NCBI GenBank assembly: GCA_003024175.1
Contig: MDYQ01000005.1
Span: 62,001 to 126,000 of the forward strand
DNA: 64,000 nt
Reading direction: 5' to 3'
DNA from: Planoprotostelium fungivorum
Lineage: Eukaryota; Evosea; Variosea; Cavosteliida; Cavosteliaceae
Program-made: the position numbers and the translations under genes
The notes under the pieces: generated by a model
The model's input: the letters and a program-made list of their open reading frames with translations, nothing else
Told to the model about the DNA's origin: nothing
Databases searched by the model: none
Part shown: positions 52,977 to 64,000 of the stretch, one piece after another
How positions within the stretch are numbered: the stretch's first letter is position 1
How the letters are laid out: each line of letters starts with the position of its first letter

Positions 52977-55900
52977 ATGTTCAAGAAGAAAGACAAGAAG
53001 GAGAAGAAGGAGAAGCCTGAGAAGGAGGACAAGAAGTCCAAGAAAGACAAAGACAAAGATGCCAGGAAGACGATGGAGCCCTCATCAGGCCCTCCCGTTT
53101 TTGGGGCCAACTTAGAGGTGACATTAGGTTGTGCTACGGAGGGATTGACATCGTTAGCAACTCTTAGAGTATCAGGGGACCAACATTCCATTCATAGTTG
53201 TCGACTGTGTCAACTTCATAGACAAGATTGGTAACGTCCATCACCTCTTTTCACCCTGATCTCAGTCAGGTATCGATGAAGAAGGAATTTTCCGCATCGC
53301 CGCCAGCACGAACGAGCAGAATCAATTTAAAGCCATGTATGCGATTGGTGAGAATGATATTGTATCATCTTTTACAATCAACATCACTCTGACGTCACTC
53401 GAACAGATTACAAGGTCAGAGTCAATTTTGAACAATTGAAGGCGAGCTCCCACGCCGTAGCTGGCCTGATGAAGCAGTACGTCAGAGAGCTACCCCAACC
53501 TCTCTTGTTGTACAGATATTACACGACCTTCTTGAACTCTTTCAAAGGTGAGTGACACGATCTCTATCTCTTCGTCTTTCGTTTTAAATCGAACTCCTAT
53601 TCACAACAGTACAGAGATCAAAGAACAAAAGGCGAAGATCAAATCAATGAATCAAGTGAGTCCTTCTCCTCTCTTTCATTCTCTCTCCTCACTTTATAAA
53701 CATTAAATCGAAAATATCGGAATTATTCTTTCTGCCTCTCAACGTTCCAGATCATTCACGAGCTTCCCGCAGCCAATCGAGATCTTTTGTGTTACATTCT
53801 CAAATGTTTAAATCGAGTATCAAAGAAATCAGAAGTCAACAAGATGACATCACTCAATCTGGGTACCTGCTGGGCCCCCAACGTGAGTCGATGGTGGAGA
53901 ATGTTCACCTGAACATTCTGACAGCTGTTACGTACGCAAGATACGGAAGCCTCTCTGATGGACTCTGAAGAGTCCGCACGACTGATCGCTTTCCTGATCG
54001 ATGAGATCGAGCTCATCTCATTACCCAGTCACGAGTTGGACATCAAGAACTTGAGAGAAGAACTATCTCAGGTGAATTTCATCGACTCGCACGACAGAGA
54101 CGATCACGACATCATCACCTTGTGCATCGCGATCGATGATGACACATGGACAGATCACACGATCACCTTCCCAGAGCTCCATCGCTAGCTCCATGCCGGT
54201 CGGAACCGACGCCGACAGCATGCAGATGAGAGCAGAAATCGACAAATTGAACAAGCGCCTCGCCAAATTCAGAGAAGTGAAAGAGAAGAGCCACAAGAGA
54301 AAGAAGGAGATCTTGGCCCTGAAGAAAGATCTAGAAGCAAAAGATCAAGAGATCGAAGTGAGAAATATGAAGATGGATTCAAACATTTTAACTCGAATAG
54401 GCTTTAGGAAAGAGCAACGACCTCAGTCGCACGAGTTCGAAGAGAAGTCTCGTCGCTGATGCCGAGAGGAGACAGCAGATGGAACAACACATGTTGAGAG
54501 AGCAGGAGCTGCAGAACGAGATCGAGACTCTCGGATCACAGCTGGAAGATGTGAGCTGCGAGTGATATGCCGACTGTTGACCTTTTTCAGCTCCAAATGT
54601 CTTCACAGACAGCACTGGTTGACCTGCAGAGACAGTTGAATGGAGAAGTGAAGGAGAAATTGGAAACCAACAAAAAGTACAACGCAGAGGTGACACATCT
54701 CGTGGAGAGTTGAAGTCGATTGACATCGAGTAGGTACGAGCGAGAGAAGAATTGAACACGAAGATCTTGGTGTTGGAGAGTCAATTAGAAGAAGTTCAAC
54801 AGAATAAGAAGGAGGAGAATTTGGATGTGGGAAAGGTGGAAGAAGTGGAGAAGAAGTACCAAGAGGAGGTGAAGCAGAGAGAGGCTCTGCAGAAGCGTGT
54901 GGTGGAACTTGAAGCGTCTCTGTCTCAACACAAGAGTCAGGTGAGAGATTCATCCACGAACATTCGTTCATCAATCATCATCCATACGATCACATGATGA
55001 TCATGATGTCACATCACATGATGATCACACATCACATGATGATGACTTCATCCATTCCTTCTCTCGATCATCCACTCTTGTACATCGGATCTGACATTCA
55101 CAACCAGATCGAACAGATCCACAGAGATCACGAAGAGAAGAGCAGGGACAGATCCGTAGAGATCGACACCACCGTGTCCACCCTGCAGCAACGTCTATCA
55201 GATCTCAATCTACAACTCGAGCAACACCAATCCTCCGATCGATCTCGCGATGCCCAATTCGACGATCTACAACTCAAACTACAACGCGAAATGGAGCAAT
55301 CGAAGGTCACCCAGGCCAAATTCGAGGAAGAACAGAAGAAGAGCCGAGAGGCCGAGGAAACTGCGAGAAATCTCGGTGAAACGTCGCAGAAGGAGAACGA
55401 GTCTCTTAAAAAGACCATCGCACAATTGGAAGAGCAGATCGTTCAGAGTAGACTCTCTCACGAGGAGCACCAGAAGGTCAGAGCCTCTTACGAGGACAAC
55501 ACGCAGCTGCTGCACAAGAACATCGAAGAAGAGAAGAAGAAACAGGCTGAGCTGCAGCAAGAGAAGGAGCAACAGAGAGAGACCTCCGAACGGCTCGCGG
55601 CCGAGCTGAAGACTCTCAAGGCACAATTTGAAGAAGAGAGAAACTCGCGAGAGAGAGAAAGAGATGGAACGGAACAATTGGAAGAGGTGAAGAAACTGGA
55701 AGAGTCAAGAATGACATCGTACAGGTGGCTGCTCACACACAGAGTCAATTGAAGGAGAGGAGTGAGAAGTTGGAGGCTGCAGAAGAGAAGAACAGAGAAT
55801 TAGAAGAGAAATTGGAGAGTATGAACCGTAAGATCAAAACAGTTGAAGAACAACTCGTCGCAGAGAAAGAAGTGAGAACCATCTGTGACGATATCTCGTG

Positions 55901-58900
55901 TGATATCATACGTACCATGTCAAGAGAGATGTCATGACACACGGCAGGCCATCGAACACAGCGAGAGAGAGCACAAGCAACACAAGCAGAGAACTCAAGT
56001 TGAAATTGAAGAATTGAAGAGAAGTCTGTCAGAGAGAGATAATTCCCTGGGTGACCAGGGCAGTCGATTCGAATCGTTGGAAGAGGAATTGAAGAAGACA
56101 AAGGAGGCTCTTTACAACGCTCTCGAGGTGATTTATTTCATTTTATTTCTATTTTCTGCGGAGAATGATTCGAGGACAGAAGAACAAGAGCACCGAAGCG
56201 AGATATCTCGTGGAATTGGACGAAAAGATGGTGTCACTGAAAGCAACGGAGGAAGAACTGGAATCTGCGAAGAATGACGCATCTGCGAATCAAGAGGCAC
56301 TGGAGGCAGCTCAGAAGCAGTTAGAATCATTGAGAGAGCAACACGAGAGAGACATCGAGGCAGAGAAGACAAAGAGAGAACAAGTCGAACGCAAGTCACA
56401 AGAAGAAAAGGTGGGAACCAATTCCATCCATGTCCTCATTCTTTGCAGTCTCTTTTGCAGCAACAGATCGCAACGGTGGGATCTTCCAGCAGCGACATCG
56501 AAAATCAATTGCAAGAAGAACGTCAGGCTCATTCTACAACGAGAGCCGCGGCCGAGGAGCATTCGAATAGATTGTCCGTCCTCCAGGGCACCATCGAGCA
56601 ATTGACCGGACGCATTCGATCGCACGAAGAAGAAATTGTCAGACACCAACAACTGTTGGAGGAGAAGGACTCAGCCGCTATCCAGCTCCAGAACCAAGTG
56701 GAATCGCACGCCAGCAGGGCGAGAGACATCGAAGAGAGCTCGCAGAAGCAGTTGAAAGACACGAAAAAGGAGCACGAAGAGAGATTGGAAGAATTGGAGG
56801 CGAGATTGAAGGTATTCATTTCATCTACAAACGTGTAGATGGAGGACTGATGGTGGTCAGAGCGTGACGGAGTCAGAGAAGAAGTATCAGAAGATGTTGG
56901 AGGAAGAGAAGAGAGAGAAGGAGAACGCTCTGATGTCGGCTTCATCTACAACGACGGAGAAGGATCAGCAGATCGTATCACTTCAGAAGGCTCTGAGTGA
57001 AGAACAGAACGCGATCCAACAATTGAATCAGAGGTGAGTTAAACGATGTGATGTTGATGTGATGCTGATGTATAAATGGAAGATGCTGATGAACGAACAG
57101 AATCGCTGAGATGAACGAAGAGAAGGAGAAGATGACTGAAATGGAGGAGAGATCACAAACGGAACGACAACAACTCGAACAGAAGATGAAAGAGTTGAAC
57201 GCAGAGTTACTTCAACTCAGACAAGGCAGTGAGTCTCAATCCAAAGAGAATCAAGAGCGAGAGTCCCAATTCCGTTCACAACACTCTCAATTCGAGTCCC
57301 AAATCGCACAATTACAATCCCAACTCGAAGAGAAGTCACGTGACCTGGAGGCCTCCACCGCAGAGAAGGAAGCAACGAGTCAGAAACTGTCCCAGTCAGA
57401 GAAAGAGCTCAAGACGTTACGCCAGCAATTATCCGATCTGACGGCTCAAGTTGAGAACATGAGAAGCGAGAGAGACGACAGCGACAAGGAGAGAGGAGAC
57501 AGGATGTCTAAATTGACCGACGAGGTGTCTACATTGACATCGGAGCTGTCGGATGTAAGAGATGCACTGCACGAGAAGGAAGGAGAGAACGAGAAATTGA
57601 AAGGGAAGATCGAAGAGCAGGAGAAGAAGAGGAAGACAGAAGCAGAAGAGAAGGTGAAAGGATGTCCACGTTGACACGGGCTGATGTGAGGCATAGAACG
57701 GAGCGTTCGGTGAATACGAGACGAAACTGAAAGATGCGAATGCGAGACACGTCGAATTGGTCTCGCACCGAGAGAGTCTGGAGGAGGAGCTCGCAAATAT
57801 CCGCGCTCAGCTGGTAAGTATCATGCAGTTTCGTTCATCTATTTCTCTGTACTCAAATGACGACAGGAGGCAGAGAAGGAAGAGAAGGAGAGGAGAGAAG
57901 GCGAAGCCAGAGAGATCGAGACAGAGAAAAAGAAGAAATCTGCCGCACAAGAGCAAGAGTTACGCGAACAGGTGAGAAAAAAAGGGAGGGAGCGAGTATT
58001 GAACCCGCGACAGATTGCAGCTCTGAAGAAGGAATTGGAGAAGGAGAAGCAGCTCCGTGAAGCAGAGAAGCAAGAGCAGAGATCAGTCAGCGACAGCGAC
58101 AACCAAAACAAGATGAAGCTCTTACAACAGATCCAATCTCAAATCGTAGAGGTGTGATCTCATCCTTCGCTCACAAGAAAAACCGAAGAAAAATCACACT
58201 ATTTTCTCTTCAGAAAATTGTATGAAAATTTTTATCATTATCTTCGAAAGAAAAAAGAAGAGAAAAATATTAATTCTGAAAGGTTGAATCTGAGAGGGAC
58301 GCCGTTCAAGAGGAATTGAAATCAAAGAATGTAAAGATCGACGAGTTGAACGAGCAGATCAAAGACTCAAAGTGGAAGCTCGATAATGCGGAGAAGAAGG
58401 GAGAGAAGAGAGACGAAGAGAAGAAGGAGATGGAAGACAAGCTGGAGGAATTGCAGAGAGAACTCGATGAAATTCGGGAGAGAGAAGAGGGACACGTTGT
58501 CGTGGTAACGGAGAGGGACAATTTGTCCGATCAATTGAATACCATCAAGGTGGGAATTGTAGATGGAGAGATTTCTCTGAAATGTTGACGAAATTCCTGT
58601 AGAATGAACTGGAATCGCAGAAGTCGCAGATTTCAGATCTGAAGAAGCAATTGAACGCCAAAGAGGTTTTATTTCGTTTTATTGTTCGACGTCATTATCT
58701 CACAATATAAAATAATGAAATAAATGTAATAATAAATATTTCTATCTCATCACTGATGAGAGACAGACGGAAGCAGAGGAAGTGAAGCGCNTAGAGGTGT
58801 GATCTCATCCTTCGTTCACAAGAAATCCCGAAGAAAAATCTCAATATTTTCTCATCAGAAATTATATGAAAAATTTATTTTGTCATTCTTTTCAAGAAAA

Positions 58901-61140
58901 AATATTGATTCCGAAAGGTTGAATCGGAGAGGGACGCCGTTCAAGAGGAATTGAAATCAAAGAATGTAAAGATCGACGAGTTGAACGAGCAGATCAAAGA
59001 CTCAAAGTGGAAGCTTGACAATGCGGAGAAGAAGGGAGAGAAGAGAGACGAAGAGAAGAAGGAGATGGAAGATAAGCTGGAGGAATTGCAGAGAGAACTC
59101 GATGAAATTCGGGAGAGAGAAGAGGGACACGTTGTCGTGGTAACGGAGAGGGACAATTTGTCCGATCAATTGAATACCATCAAGGTGGGAATTGTAGATG
59201 GAGAGATTTCTCTGAAATGTTGACGAAATTCCTGTAGAATGAACTGGAATCGCAGAAGTCGCAGATTTCAGATCTGAAGAAGCAATTGAACGCCAAAGAG
59301 GTTTTATTTCGTTTTATTGTTCGACGTCATTATCTCACAATATAAAATAATGAAATGAATATAATAATAAATATTTCTATCTCATCACTGATGAGAGACA
59401 GACGGAAGCGGAGGAAGTGAAGCGCAAGTTGGAGGAATCCAACGAGAAGTCGAGTGCCATGATGGAATTAGAGCAGAAGATCAGACAGATGGAAGAAGAG
59501 GCTGTACAGATGCACAGTGAGTCATTCATCATCATCGCGATCGTGGCATCGATCACATCGCATCACGATCTCATTGCATCACGATCTCATTGCATCACGA
59601 TCTCATTGCATCACGATCTCATTGCATCACGATCGACGGTGATCACGATGAGCTGATGAGACACGACAGAGGAGAACGAGAAATCGAAGAAGAAATTAGA
59701 AGGAAAAGTCAACGAATTGAACCAGAAATTATCTTCCATGACCGACGAACTACAACGACACCGCGAGGGACAGAAGAAAGCCATCGAAGAGGCGAAGAAG
59801 GGAATTTCGGTGAGTTTTCTACTCTGTCTACAACTGTCACGTGACCATCATTCAGAATGCCTTGTCTGGTACAGATCTGCAGTACGATGGAGACACACCG
59901 ACAGCCGCCACCAATCTAGCCTCCATTGTAGATAAGACTTCCGCTCTATCATCTGACAATACGGACATCTTAGATCACGTGATCGACTCGTTCGAGCAGC
60001 TCCTGAAGGTGGGGGACACGCGAATTTGGCGGAAGATTCGAAATTTAAAACTCGCAGACATCCGCGAACGACAGAGACAAGTTGGCTTGGGGTCTGAATA
60101 CGGTCATGGCTTACTACAGAGAGATCGAGAAGACGGAATCCATCAAACACATCGACGATCGCTCATCAGCCATCAGGTGACTCATCCAAATTCACATAAC
60201 TATTATATTAATCTATCTCTTTATATGTATATGAGTCATTATTATGTATACGATCTCTCGAAATAAGATGGAAAGCTGAACGTCTCACAGGATCAACTCG
60301 AATGAAGAAGATCTGTCTGGACCTCTCTCAATCCACGTCCACAGAGTCGCCGTCATCGCTTCTGATTTCTACGTCACCCTCTTGAAGACATTCCAGAAGG
60401 TAATCGAGTTTCTATTTTTCAGAGGTTGATATCGTATCAGGGGACGAGTTCGCTCACCACTGTTGTCTTCTCGAAACAGAAGCCAACCGAGTTCATCTTG
60501 ACCTTCCAAGAGCTGTTCTCCGTGATGAGAGCTCACAAGTTCAACAAGACGTTGATGAATCAGTGCATACAGGGTTTCAACTGGCAAGCCGATGCATTGG
60601 TAACCCCTTATATCTCAAACTCTGATGTCACATCACATCATCATCCGATCTCATATCACTTCACATCATGATGAGATGTTGACACAAATATAGGTGTTCA
60701 ATACTCTCCTCAAGAGAACCGACCTCTATACCGGCACGAACGGTTTCGCTCTCAAGATGGCCGTATCCCAGATCGAGTCCGCGGTCATCTCCTCCATCGG
60801 AAAGACAGAGAAGGACTTTGTCGGTGTCTCAACGTGAGCCCTCCTCCATCCGTTCACCCTCTTAACTCTCTTCAGAAAACAGATGCCTCACATCAAGGAG
60901 GTCAGCAACTTTTTGATGATGGACAAGAACCTCATCGCAGCCAGCCACGGAGAAGAGAAGATCTTTGATCGATTGAATCTCATTCAGATCCAACACTTTT
61001 TGGAAAAGTTCAAAGTCGATGATCTCGCACCCGTTCCGATCACGGAGGAGTCTCTACTGAAGATCAGGGAAGACGCCAGGGATTCACAAGAGGAATTAGA
61101 ATTGGACCCTCTCGCCGTGCAAGTCAACCTTTTGGAATAA
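52977..61140 (+). CDS. RhoGAP / long coiled-coil / dilute (DIL)-domain protein
   Basis: Lysine-rich start MFKKKDKKEKKEKPEKEDKK. RhoGAP domain: FGANLE|YQGTNIPFIVVDCV, GIDEEGIFRIAASTNEQNQF (arginine finger in GIFR), VAGLMKQYVRELPQPLLLYR, IHELPAANRDLLCYILKCLN and MTSLNLGTCWAPN. It should switch off a Rho-family GTPase. About 5 kb of heptad-rich coiled coil follows (for example ELEEKLESMNRKIKTVEEQL). The C-terminus resembles the DIL domain of class V myosins: DKLAWGLNTVMAYYREIEKT, VAVIASDFYVTLLKTFQK, FQELFSVMRAHKFNKTLMNQ, FNTLLKRTDLYTGTNGFALK and IQIQHFLEKFKVDDLAPVPI, ending AVQVNLLE. No motor is present. It is probably a dimeric, cargo- or membrane-linked GTPase regulator. A 0.64-kb block inside the coiled coil is duplicated, with an n at 58791. 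Confidence 0.88.
57984..58009 (-). other. tRNA T-arm/acceptor-like fragment inside an intron
   Basis: Read on the minus strand this is GCGGG-TTCAATA-CTCGC followed by TCCCTCCC and a run of seven T. It resembles a T-stem-loop with B-box, an acceptor 3' strand and a Pol III terminator. No matching 5' half of a tRNA is found upstream on that strand. It lies within the 49-nt intron 57972-58020 of the RhoGAP gene. It could be chance. Confidence 0.3.
58147..58790 (+). repeat. Tandem duplication, copy 1
   Basis: 644-bp block of intron and exon from the coiled-coil region, starting TAGAGGTGTGATCTCATCC and ending AGTGAAGCGC just before the n at 58791. It includes the exon coding DAVQEELKSKNVKIDELNEQ and the helix after it, plus two further introns. 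The 90-residue frame it contains is identical in copy 2. Confidence 0.92.
58792..59425 (+). repeat. Tandem duplication, copy 2
   Basis: 634-bp second copy. Exon differences from copy 1 that I noticed are silent (for example GATAAT/GACAAT, GACAAG/GATAAG). The first intron differs by several substitutions and about 10 bp of indels; the later intron differs at two or three bases. After copy 2 the exon continues AAGTTGGAGGAATCC in frame. Confidence 0.92.
59560..59634. repeat. 16-bp intronic tandem repeat
   Basis: Four perfect copies of GCATCACGATCTCATT plus a partial fifth, in an intron of the RhoGAP/DIL gene. Confidence 0.9.
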
Positions 61141-61194
61141 ATTCGGACTCATTTATTGTGTCATTCTCGCATGATGATGTGATCATCAACAACA

Positions 61195-64000
61195 TCATTG
61201 CTCGACGTAAACGTTGCCGTCAATCTCGTGTGGTTGAGGTGTCACCCAGTTCTTCTTCTTCTCCTCCGTTGCCATTCTCTTCGTCAGCTCGCTCAGAGTT
61301 ATCCTACCCTCTCTCCTCTCCTTCACACTCTCTCGTATCATCTCTGCCACTCTCTCGTCCGAAACGTCCTCTGGGTGGATCGATACTCTCTCTCTTCTGT
61401 TGTACACATCCGTTCTACCCGTTGACATGGCCCACAGCAACACTCCAATGTTCCAAATGTGCTCGCTTGCGATCCATCTTCCTTCTCTCTCTACTTCTGG
61501 CCCCTGCTTCTTTCAATTTCACGTCGCCTTCGTCTTCTCACCATGCACATGCTCTTTTCTCCTCTCTCCACGGCTGATCCTTCGTCTACGATGCAGGAGA
61601 AGGAACAAAGTTTGGCTGTCACTGTGCCTCTTCCGATGATCAAAATCTGTCTCCCTTCAGCTCTTCGCTACATCCTGTGTACACACCTTCGTTGGAATAA
61701 TTGCTGTGTGCACTCTCCCCATAGATGCAATGTACGAAAGTCCCTTGCTCACACCACTCGCTCTGCTCATAATCAGGTCTCTCGTTATCATCGATAGATG
61801 TCTCTCACATCGTCAGCACGGTATCGACGCTCAGTTTTAGACTTCTCATATATTCTGCCAGATTACCCTCACTCATCCATTCCATCACGACGTAACTCTC
61901 TATCTCCCGTCAATCTCTATTCATTCTTATCTCCTTACCTGTCACGTTGTGCCCGAGATACTGTACGATGTTCGGATGATGTAGCGACTATCTCTGGTAT
62001 CAGTTCTCGAATTCTGAACATAACGTCCCACCTTCATCAGCCTGCACTCCTCTGAAAATTGTTCTTTCATCCTCTTCATCTTTTTGACGGCCACCATAGT
62101 GGTGTCGCTGTACTTTGCCCTCCACACTTGACTACTCTCACTCTCCGCTATCTTCTCCTCATATTCCACCGCATCTTCCTCTATGGTGCTGTTCATTCCA
62201 ATGTCTTCCATGGCTCTGTACTATTCATCTCTTCAGTTTTATCCTCTCTTCTTCTCACCTTTCGGCGAGCGCGAAACTTGAAGATGATGACAGAGAGGAT
62301 CGTGATGAGAATCAAACCTCCCACGCCGCAGCAAACGATGATGACGATCATCATCTTGGAGTCGGATCCTTTCGTAGCTACATCGATCGCTGCGACGGAG
62401 AAATTCGTGAGGTGATTGCACATGCAGACGACCAGATAAAAATCATCGATGTACGCATCACATCCATCACGTGACCACATCTTCCCTGTCTCGTTCCACC
62501 ACTGACACACCGCTTCTATTACGCTTCAGATGAAATCGAAAGTGAAGGGGACTCACTCTGATGTGGTGATATGGAATCGACGATGCCCATGGTGATGTTG
62601 ATCTTCTCCGTTGTATCTTTGATTTCTATCTCTCTTCCCGCCTCATCAAACACTTGTGCACCGATCACTCTCCTGACTCTGTACACACTCTCAGTCGTGA
62701 TAGATAGATCGTCTCTAACTCACATCGATTCGTTGTAAATCGACAGAAGAGGAGAAGATTCGACGGAAGAGAGTGCAACAACCACTATTTCTCTCAATTT
62801 CTTTCTCTTTCTCTCTCCTTACCTCGTTGTTGGGTGGAAACAGCTGATAGAGGAATGCTGATGGAGCAATTGATATTGCCTATGTCATTTTCGATGTTTG
62901 ATGCATTGCTACCGTTCCGGTTGTAAGTCTGTAGACTGAGAGATAAATTGCCTGATGAATATCTGAACGTTGTTGTCGTTCGCAACAGAGCCGTCGTCAC
63001 AGCAACTATGGCTTCGATCGCCTGCATCACGTTAATCATGTCATCTCGTCGCACGCTGTGTATGCACAACAACTTCACTTGATTTGTGGGTGAATATTCT
63101 TCCAAAATGTTCTGTCTCCTTCAGTCGTCCGTTATGTTCTCATCTTCTCACCCTTGCATCCGTCGGCGAGATCAACCTTCCCTTCTGTTCGAGTAGTTCA
63201 AGGGGGCATGTCTTGGAATGATTGGATATGCACGATGAATTGAGGTGCTGTAACGTGAAGCAAGAGAAGTCGTTGTTCACGATGTTGCAGGATGGTGAGA
63301 GATCGGCGAGATCACCATCGGCGATCAAATTGAATTTGTTATCGGACAGATCGATGGATTGCAGATGAGAGAAATTTTTGGCGTTGAAGAAAGAAGGAAT
63401 TGAACCGGACAACGAGTTCCCACTGTTGGAACATAAAAAGGATGGAGGTGGGTGAAGAATGATGGGCGTCCACCGCAGGAAGGACAAATCTCCAGAGGGA
63501 TCGTTCTTCTTTAGATCCAGATCCTTCAAGTTAGGAGACTGACGTTCAACAGAGATGTGATCGAGCCGTTCAGGTGATTGTTACTCAGGTAAATCTTCTG
63601 CAATTTTGGCATTCGGTACCCAATCTGTATACATTCGGGAGGGAGATCGCATTCGTACCCAATTCGAGGTATATGCAGCTCTCGAGTAAAGAATCGAAAC
63701 CGGTGGGAAGATAGGTCAGCAGATTCTTGTTGAGCAGCAAATACTCGAGCTTGGTCAAACTTTGGATGAGCCAGAGAGGAAGATCTGTCAGGTTCATGCC
63801 TGTCCGTCGTGAGAGACATCGTTGTTCCCCACCTTTCATGATCTTCTCACCTGTTGTCTCTCACGGTTATGTTTCTTATTTGAGCCGTCTGTTTGCACCA
63901 GTAGGTGGGAAGCTCTCCCGTGAAACTATTGTTGGACAGATCGATGACCGTGAGTTGAGTCAAATTTCTTAGATCTGGTGCTTCTGAGCCGATCTGATTG
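61195..64000 (-). CDS. LRR receptor pseudokinase (partial, N-terminus beyond right edge)
   Basis: LRR repeats from 64000 inward (TDLPLWLIQSLTKLEYLLLN, KLQKIYLSNNHLNGSITSLL, LQSIDLSDNKFNLIADGDLA), a juxtamembrane ectodomain, a membrane helix MMIVIIVCCGVGGLILITIL, then basic KFRARRK. The kinase region has ESSQVWRAKYSDTTMVAVKK, with the ATP lysine kept. The catalytic loop reads LSYIASMGRVHTAIIPTK|IL instead of HRDxKxxN. The DFG position reads AKLCSFSCIVDEG. The APE/WSFG region is EGRWIASEHIWNIGVLLWAM. Loss of both the catalytic aspartate and the metal aspartate makes phosphotransfer unlikely. The C-terminal lobe ends with SELTKRMATEEKKKNWVTPQ and a short tail ...GNVYVEQ. It resembles the active receptor at 18.5-25.1 kb in layout. 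The stop is 54 bp from the converging RhoGAP/DIL gene. Confidence 0.87.

Noticed and set aside
53792-57800. Long minus-strand serine/leucine-rich frames opposite the coiled coil
   Set aside because: These are the expected antisense reading of GAG/AAG-rich coiled-coil codons.

Overview
The window is nuclear DNA from a gene-dense eukaryote. Almost every gene is broken by very short introns (mostly about 40-60 nt, typically starting GTGAG or GTGATG and ending CAG). Intergenic gaps are often under 150 bp and genes lie on both strands. The gene set points to a free-living amoeba, most likely a protosteloid or variosean amoebozoan: leucine-rich-repeat receptor kinases with a tyrosine-kinase-like catalytic loop, a secreted DUF1996 protein, a polycystin-type channel, RhoGAP/coiled-coil cytoskeletal proteins and PARP16. 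The species assignment is inference. No viral or retroelement remains were recognised.

Layout. 1-3430: minus-strand M16 zinc protease, running off the left edge. 3.6-4.9 kb: unassigned plus-strand gene. 4.9-9.8 kb: minus-strand run of lariat debranching enzyme (DBR1), a stand-alone sedolisin propeptide-like protein, a dual-specificity phosphatase, a ubiquitin-like-fold candidate and a doubtful ORF. 10.1-14.9 kb: 3-dehydroshikimate dehydratase-like TIM barrel, drug/metabolite-type transporter and Tom40. 15.0-17.2 kb: tubulin-tyrosine-ligase-like polyglutamylase. 17.3-30.6 kb: flavin-reductase-fold protein, a 6.6-kb LRR receptor kinase with an HRDLAARN loop, and a 5.2-kb gene joining propeller-like, ankyrin-like, polycystin-channel and coiled-coil parts. 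30.9-31.2 kb: decayed, internally inverted copy of the adjacent gene's beta-trefoil tail. 31.4-43.8 kb: secretory and glycan-processing stretch (DUF1996 protein, GH47 mannosidase, GH31 glucosidase-type enzyme, GPI-anchored GH3 beta-glucosidase), with the splicing factor FRA10AC1 on the opposite strand. 43.9-46.5 kb: PARP16-like ER tail-anchored mono-ADP-ribosyltransferase, GYF-domain protein and TIM14. 46.9-52.7 kb: RNA polymerase III largest subunit. 53.0-61.1 kb: RhoGAP / long coiled coil / dilute-domain protein containing an in-frame 0.64-kb tandem duplication with an 'n' at the junction. 61.2-64.0 kb: second LRR receptor, whose kinase domain has lost HRD and DFG, so a pseudokinase.

The least explained signal is a 10-mer, ATCTACAACG/CGTTGTAGAT, found 15 times, mostly inside introns. 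In several introns its TAG is placed to serve as the 3' splice site, and in one RPC1 intron the two halves fuse into the 18-bp palindrome ATCTACAACGTTGTAGAT. About 0.1 copies would be expected by chance in 64 kb. Other items to follow up are the two receptors (one apparently active, one pseudokinase), the polycystin and RhoGAP-DIL fusions, the isolated protease propeptide and the inverted pseudogene.
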